Below are positions 4,526 through 7,184 of a stretch of 7,184 bases of DNA, one piece after another. The DNA is from Bdellovibrio sp. GTDB taxonomy: Bacteria; Bdellovibrionota; Bdellovibrionia; Bdellovibrionales; Bdellovibrionaceae. Made by a program: the position numbers and the translations under genes. Location: contig PSRN01000111.1 of NCBI GenBank assembly GCA_003176075.1, positions 1 to 7,184 on the forward strand, written 5' to 3'. Within the stretch, counting starts at the first letter, position 1; each line of letters begins with the position of its first letter. The notes beneath the pieces are model-generated. The model saw only the letters and a program-made list of their open reading frames with translations. It searched no databases and was not told where the DNA came from.

Positions 4526-6880
4526 ATGAATACCTCGCTGATGAACCCGTCGCCACCCGCTTCTTCGCAGTTGAACCTGTCAACGCTCAACCCTTCACAG
4601 TTGAGCGCCGTTGAGAATCTGAGCGGACCCATGCTGATTTTGGCGGGGGCCGGTTCGGGCAAAACCAGAGTCGTCACGCATCGAATCGCGCGATTGATTC
4701 AGGAACGTCAGGCGGCACCCGAGCAAATTCTTGCGGTGACCTTCACTAACAAGGCCGCCAAAGAAATGCAGTCCCGCGTGGCGGCGCTGCTGGGATCGCC
4801 GTCCAGCGTGGGCGGCGAAGCCGCCACGAGTGTACTTCTCTCCGCCGGCGAACCGCTGTGGATCACCACCTTCCACAGCGCGTGCGTGCGCATTCTTCGC
4901 CGGACCATTCATCTGCTCGACTACCGGCGCGGCTTCACCATTTACGATGACGGCGATCAACTGGCTCAGGTTAAAAAAGTGATGGTCGCGCTCAATCTCT
5001 CGGACAAGATCACTCCGCCAAAATCCTTGCGCCACCGAATCAACGCGGCCAAAACGTTGGGTCTTGATGCAGAACAAGCCGCCAAATCAAGTCATCTGCA
5101 CTTCGACCAGATCACGGTGGATGTTTATTCCCGCTATGAAGAGGAGATGAAAAGATCCAACGCCTTGGATTTCGGGGATTTGCTCTTGAAGGTCCTGCAA
5201 ATTTTCACCCACTACCCAGCCATCTTGGACGAGTACCGCGACCATTTCCGCTCCGTCTTGGTCGATGAATACCAAGACACCAACCACATTCAGTATATGA
5301 TCACCAAGCTGCTGGCGCAGGAGCATCGCAACCTTTGCGTGGTCGGCGACGAAGACCAAAGCATCTACAGTTGGCGGGGGGCCGATATCTCAAACATCAT
5401 GGATTTCGAGAAAGACTTTCCGGAAGCGAAGGTCGTCAAACTGGAAGAAAATTACCGATCCAGTCAAAACATTGTTACCGCCGCCAGCCGCCTGATCGCC
5501 CACAACGCCATCCGCAAGAACAAGACCTTGTTCACGCAGAATCCCGCGGGCGAAAAAATTTCGATCCGAGAAGAGCGTTCCGAGTATGATGAAGCCCGTT
5601 GGGTGACCCGCCAGATCCAAACTCTGGCCGCCGGCGGCCCCTGGGCGTGGAGTGACTTCGCCGTCTTTTACCGGACCAATGCCCAGTCCCGCGTTCTCGA
5701 AGAGCAGCTCCGCCTGCACTCCATCCCCTATCGCCTGATCGGCGGCATGCGCTTTTACGAACGCCAGGAGGTTAAAGACGCCCTTGGATATTTGAAACTG
5801 ATTCTCAATCCCGCCGACGATATTTCCTTTAAAAGAGTGGTGAATACGCCAACCCGGGGGATTGGCAAGGCGACGATTGAAAAAATCGAGGAGCTGGCGC
5901 TGCAGCAGAAAATTTCAATGTTCGAAGCGACCCAAGGGGCGCTGGACCACCGGGTTTTCCCCAGCAGACCGGCGGGCCGCCTCCGGCAGTTTTTGCATTT
6001 GATCGAAGAGCTGCGCCACCAGAAAAGCGTGGGCGGAACTGGCCAAGTCGGTGCCTCCGGCACCTCCGCAGACGCCACGGGTGTGGATCGGCATTCGTTG
6101 CTCGATTTTTTCAATCTGGTGATGGATCGGACGGAGTACGTCAAAAGGCTGCGGCAGGAGGACTCCCCCGAAGCCAATGCCCGCATTGAAAACCTCGAGG
6201 AGCTCAGCAACGCCTTGGCTTATTTTCAGCGCGAGCGAACGGACGCGAGCCTGCAGAACTTTCTTGAAGAGATGGCGCTGGTCTCAGACGTCGACCAAAT
6301 GGAGGAATCCCCTCACACGGTGACGCTGATGACGCTTCACCTTTCCAAAGGACTTGAATTTCCCGTCGTTTTTATCGTCGGGCTTGAAGAGAACCTCTTT
6401 CCCTCCGGTCGTTCGGCAAACGATGACGAGCATGAGTTGGAAGAGGAGCGTCGTCTCGCCTATGTCGGGATGACCCGCGCCGAGAAGAAACTTCATTTGA
6501 GCTATGCCCAAACCCGCAAGGTGTGGGGACAGGATCAGTCCTATCCTCCTTCGCGGTTTCTCAAGGAAATTCCGCCCGAGCTGGTCAGCTTCACCACGGC
6601 GGCGGATCGGCCGAAATTTATGAGCCGAAACGCCGGGTCCCTGGCAACCCCACCACCTCGCTTTCGTTCCTCGCCAGACGAAGACTTTGAAATTCAGGGT
6701 TTTCCCGATGAGGTCCGCGAGTTCGCACGTGGATCAAAGGTTCGTCATCCCACCTTTGGCGTGGGCACCGTCTATCAAACGGAAGGAAGCGGCGACCAGT
6801 TGAAAGTCAGCGTTCTTTTTGCCGATCAGACGATCAAGAAATTCGTCGCGAAATACGCGCGGCTGGAAAAAGTCGTGTAA
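4526..6880 (+). CDS. pcrA: UvrD/PcrA superfamily 1A DNA helicase
   Basis: ATP-dependent 3'-5' DNA helicase acting in nucleotide-excision and mismatch repair and in clearing replication-transcription conflicts. With this start the protein has 784 residues and all SF1A motifs: Q motif NPSQL (22-26), Walker A GAGSGKT (41-47), Ia TFTNKAAKEM (72-81), Ib TTFHS (114-118), II DEYQD (247-251), III GDEDQSIYSWRGAD (274-287), IV NYRSSQN (309-315), V LHLSKGLEF (604-612), VI VGMTRAEK (647-654). The C-terminus has the Tudor-like module (about 736-782, SKVRHPTFGVGTVYQ) that in PcrA/UvrD contacts RNA polymerase. Two low-complexity stretches (about 91-110 and 500-522) look inserted. The start is uncertain: GTG 4469, TTG 4490, ATG 4526 and ATG 4541 are all in frame and none has a strong Shine-Dalgarno; 4526 leaves a usual N-terminal length before the Q motif. 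Function is very secure; pcrA versus uvrD is a naming choice. Confidence 0.96.
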   Translation: MNTSLMNPSPPASSQLNLSTLNPSQLSAVENLSGPMLILAGAGSGKTRVVTHRIARLIQERQAAPEQILAVTFTNKAAKEMQSRVAALLGSPSSVGGEAATSVLLSAGEPLWITTFHSACVRILRRTIHLLDYRRGFTIYDDGDQLAQVKKVMVALNLSDKITPPKSLRHRINAAKTLGLDAEQAAKSSHLHFDQITVDVYSRYEEEMKRSNALDFGDLLLKVLQIFTHYPAILDEYRDHFRSVLVDEYQDTNHIQYMITKLLAQEHRNLCVVGDEDQSIYSWRGADISNIMDFEKDFPEAKVVKLEENYRSSQNIVTAASRLIAHNAIRKNKTLFTQNPAGEKISIREERSEYDEARWVTRQIQTLAAGGPWAWSDFAVFYRTNAQSRVLEEQLRLHSIPYRLIGGMRFYERQEVKDALGYLKLILNPADDISFKRVVNTPTRGIGKATIEKIEELALQQKISMFEATQGALDHRVFPSRPAGRLRQFLHLIEELRHQKSVGGTGQVGASGTSADATGVDRHSLLDFFNLVMDRTEYVKRLRQEDSPEANARIENLEELSNALAYFQRERTDASLQNFLEEMALVSDVDQMEESPHTVTLMTLHLSKGLEFPVVFIVGLEENLFPSGRSANDDEHELEEERRLAYVGMTRAEKKLHLSYAQTRKVWGQDQSYPPSRFLKEIPPELVSFTTAADRPKFMSRNAGSLATPPPRFRSSPDEDFEIQGFPDEVREFARGSKVRHPTFGVGTVYQTEGSGDQLKVSVLFADQTIKKFVAKYARLEKVV

Positions 6881-6900
6881 CCCGCCACATCTCTGAGCGC

Positions 6901-7065
6901 TCACGGGCAAGGGCACGCCATATGATGGTCTACAAGACAGCACTTTCTAAATGGGCTTGGTTTCGCCAGACAACGTGCTGGATTCACCAGAACTGGGCCG
7001 AAATAAAGGATTCCACCTAATAGACCGAAAACAAAGACAAATTTGACGAAATGGAGCAACGACAT
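6901..7065 (-). CDS. Small Cys-rich membrane or secreted protein, 54 residues
   Basis: Reading the minus strand from the ATG at 7065-7063 gives 54 codons to a TGA at 6903-6901. Residues 1-28 (MSLLHFVKFVFVFGLLGGIL then YFGPVLVN) form a hydrophobic segment with one Lys, suiting a membrane anchor or uncleaved signal. The tail holds five Cys (32, 42, 43, 51, 53), two adjacent His (47-48) and a CPCP end, suggesting metal or disulfide chemistry. The main support is an exceptionally strong Shine-Dalgarno, TAAGGAGGTGAT at 7080-7069, with 7 bases between GGAGG and ATG. The gene is convergent with the helicase, separated by 20 bp. No family is recognised. It is too short for codon statistics, so a chance ORF behind a chance Shine-Dalgarno remains possible. 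Confidence 0.55.
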   Translation of the reverse strand: MSLLHFVKFVFVFGLLGGILYFGPVLVNPARCLAKPSPFRKCCLVDHHMACPCP

Positions 7066-7068
7066 GAA

Positions 7069-7087
7069 ATCACCTCCTTAAGGAGGG
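7069..7087 (-). promoter_or_regulatory. Shine-Dalgarno buried in a perfect palindrome
   Basis: CCTCCTTAAGGAGG at 7073-7086 is a perfect 14-bp palindrome. In the minus-strand transcript, CCUCC (7086-7082) can pair with the GGAGG of the Shine-Dalgarno (7077-7073) around a UUAA loop. The Shine-Dalgarno complements the usual 16S rRNA 3' end over 12 bases (7069-7080). A fully complementary site hidden in a GC-rich hairpin is typical of conditionally translated genes; the trigger (temperature, ligand or small RNA) is unknown. Confidence 0.5.
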
Positions 7088-7101
7088 TCTTACCACAGGA
7101 A

Positions 7102-7130
7102 AATATATAGAACAGGACTTTCCCAGAGAA
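7102..7130 (-). promoter_or_regulatory. Weak candidate promoter for the 54-residue ORF
   Basis: On the minus strand TATATT (7107-7102) is a good -10 match, 17 bp from a poor -35, TTCTCT (7130-7125). Transcription would begin near 7095, giving a leader of about 30 bases that starts just before the Shine-Dalgarno hairpin. The -35 is weak enough that an activator or alternative sigma factor might be needed; this is inference. Confidence 0.3.
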
Positions 7131-7184
7131 AATTGAAAAAGTCGCTGGGATTTCTTTGATTTATCAGGTTTTCCTCGGTTGAAT

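Noticed and set aside
7069..7080. ATCACCTCCTTA, identical to the 3' end of 16S rRNA, on the plus strand
   Set aside because: No 16S rRNA sequence precedes it; it is the complement of the Shine-Dalgarno of the minus-strand ORF.
7116..7149. Interleaved arms GACTTT/AAAGTC and CCCAG/CTGGG, pseudoknot-like order
   Set aside because: The stems are short and leave no bases for the first connecting loop, so a real pseudoknot is sterically unlikely; chance is likely in this AT-rich stretch.

Overview
The window is a gene-dense stretch of a Gram-negative bacterial chromosome with moderate GC. The evidence is indirect: a SPOR-domain protein for periplasmic peptidoglycan, a signal-peptide beta-barrel ending in Phe, a probable lipoprotein, and strong AGGAGG-type ribosome binding sites. 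The gene style (acidic/His-rich SPOR protein, unfamiliar envelope proteins) would suit a predatory or 'deltaproteobacterial' lineage such as the Bdellovibrionota, but nothing here fixes the taxon. No rRNA, tRNA, CRISPR array, transposase or integrase was found.

Layout, left to right. A complete inositol-monophosphatase family gene (suhB-like, 55-888, minus) is divergent from a SPOR-domain membrane protein (989-1852, plus), with a 100-bp shared promoter region. Next is a roughly 410-bp gap (1853-2263) with no intact gene. It carries what looks like a decayed helix-turn-helix regulator on the minus strand, a hairpin, and two doubtful micro-ORFs. Then comes a two-gene minus-strand operon: a predicted zinc-metallopeptidase lipoprotein (2842-3981, HEHFH plus NEGLAD motifs) whose stop overlaps the start (ATGA) of a small outer-membrane beta-barrel protein (2264-2845). 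A divergent regulatory region (3982-4280) follows, with a 25-bp dyad. It leads into a possible 70-residue LPAP-repeat small ORF with a strong Shine-Dalgarno (4281-4493) and then a full-length UvrD/PcrA superfamily 1 DNA helicase (about 4526-6880, plus). The window closes with a previously easy-to-miss 54-residue small membrane, Cys-rich ORF on the minus strand (6901-7065), convergent with the helicase.

Functionally the window mixes housekeeping genes (SuhB-type phosphatase, PcrA/UvrD repair helicase) with envelope genes (SPOR protein, metallopeptidase lipoprotein, beta-barrel). Only the metallopeptidase and the barrel are clearly one transcription unit, so a shared envelope role for those two is a reasonable inference. 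The most noteworthy signal is the leader of the 54-residue ORF: its Shine-Dalgarno matches the 16S rRNA 3' end over 12 bases, yet lies in a perfect 14-bp palindrome that would hide it in an RNA hairpin. This suggests conditional translation.
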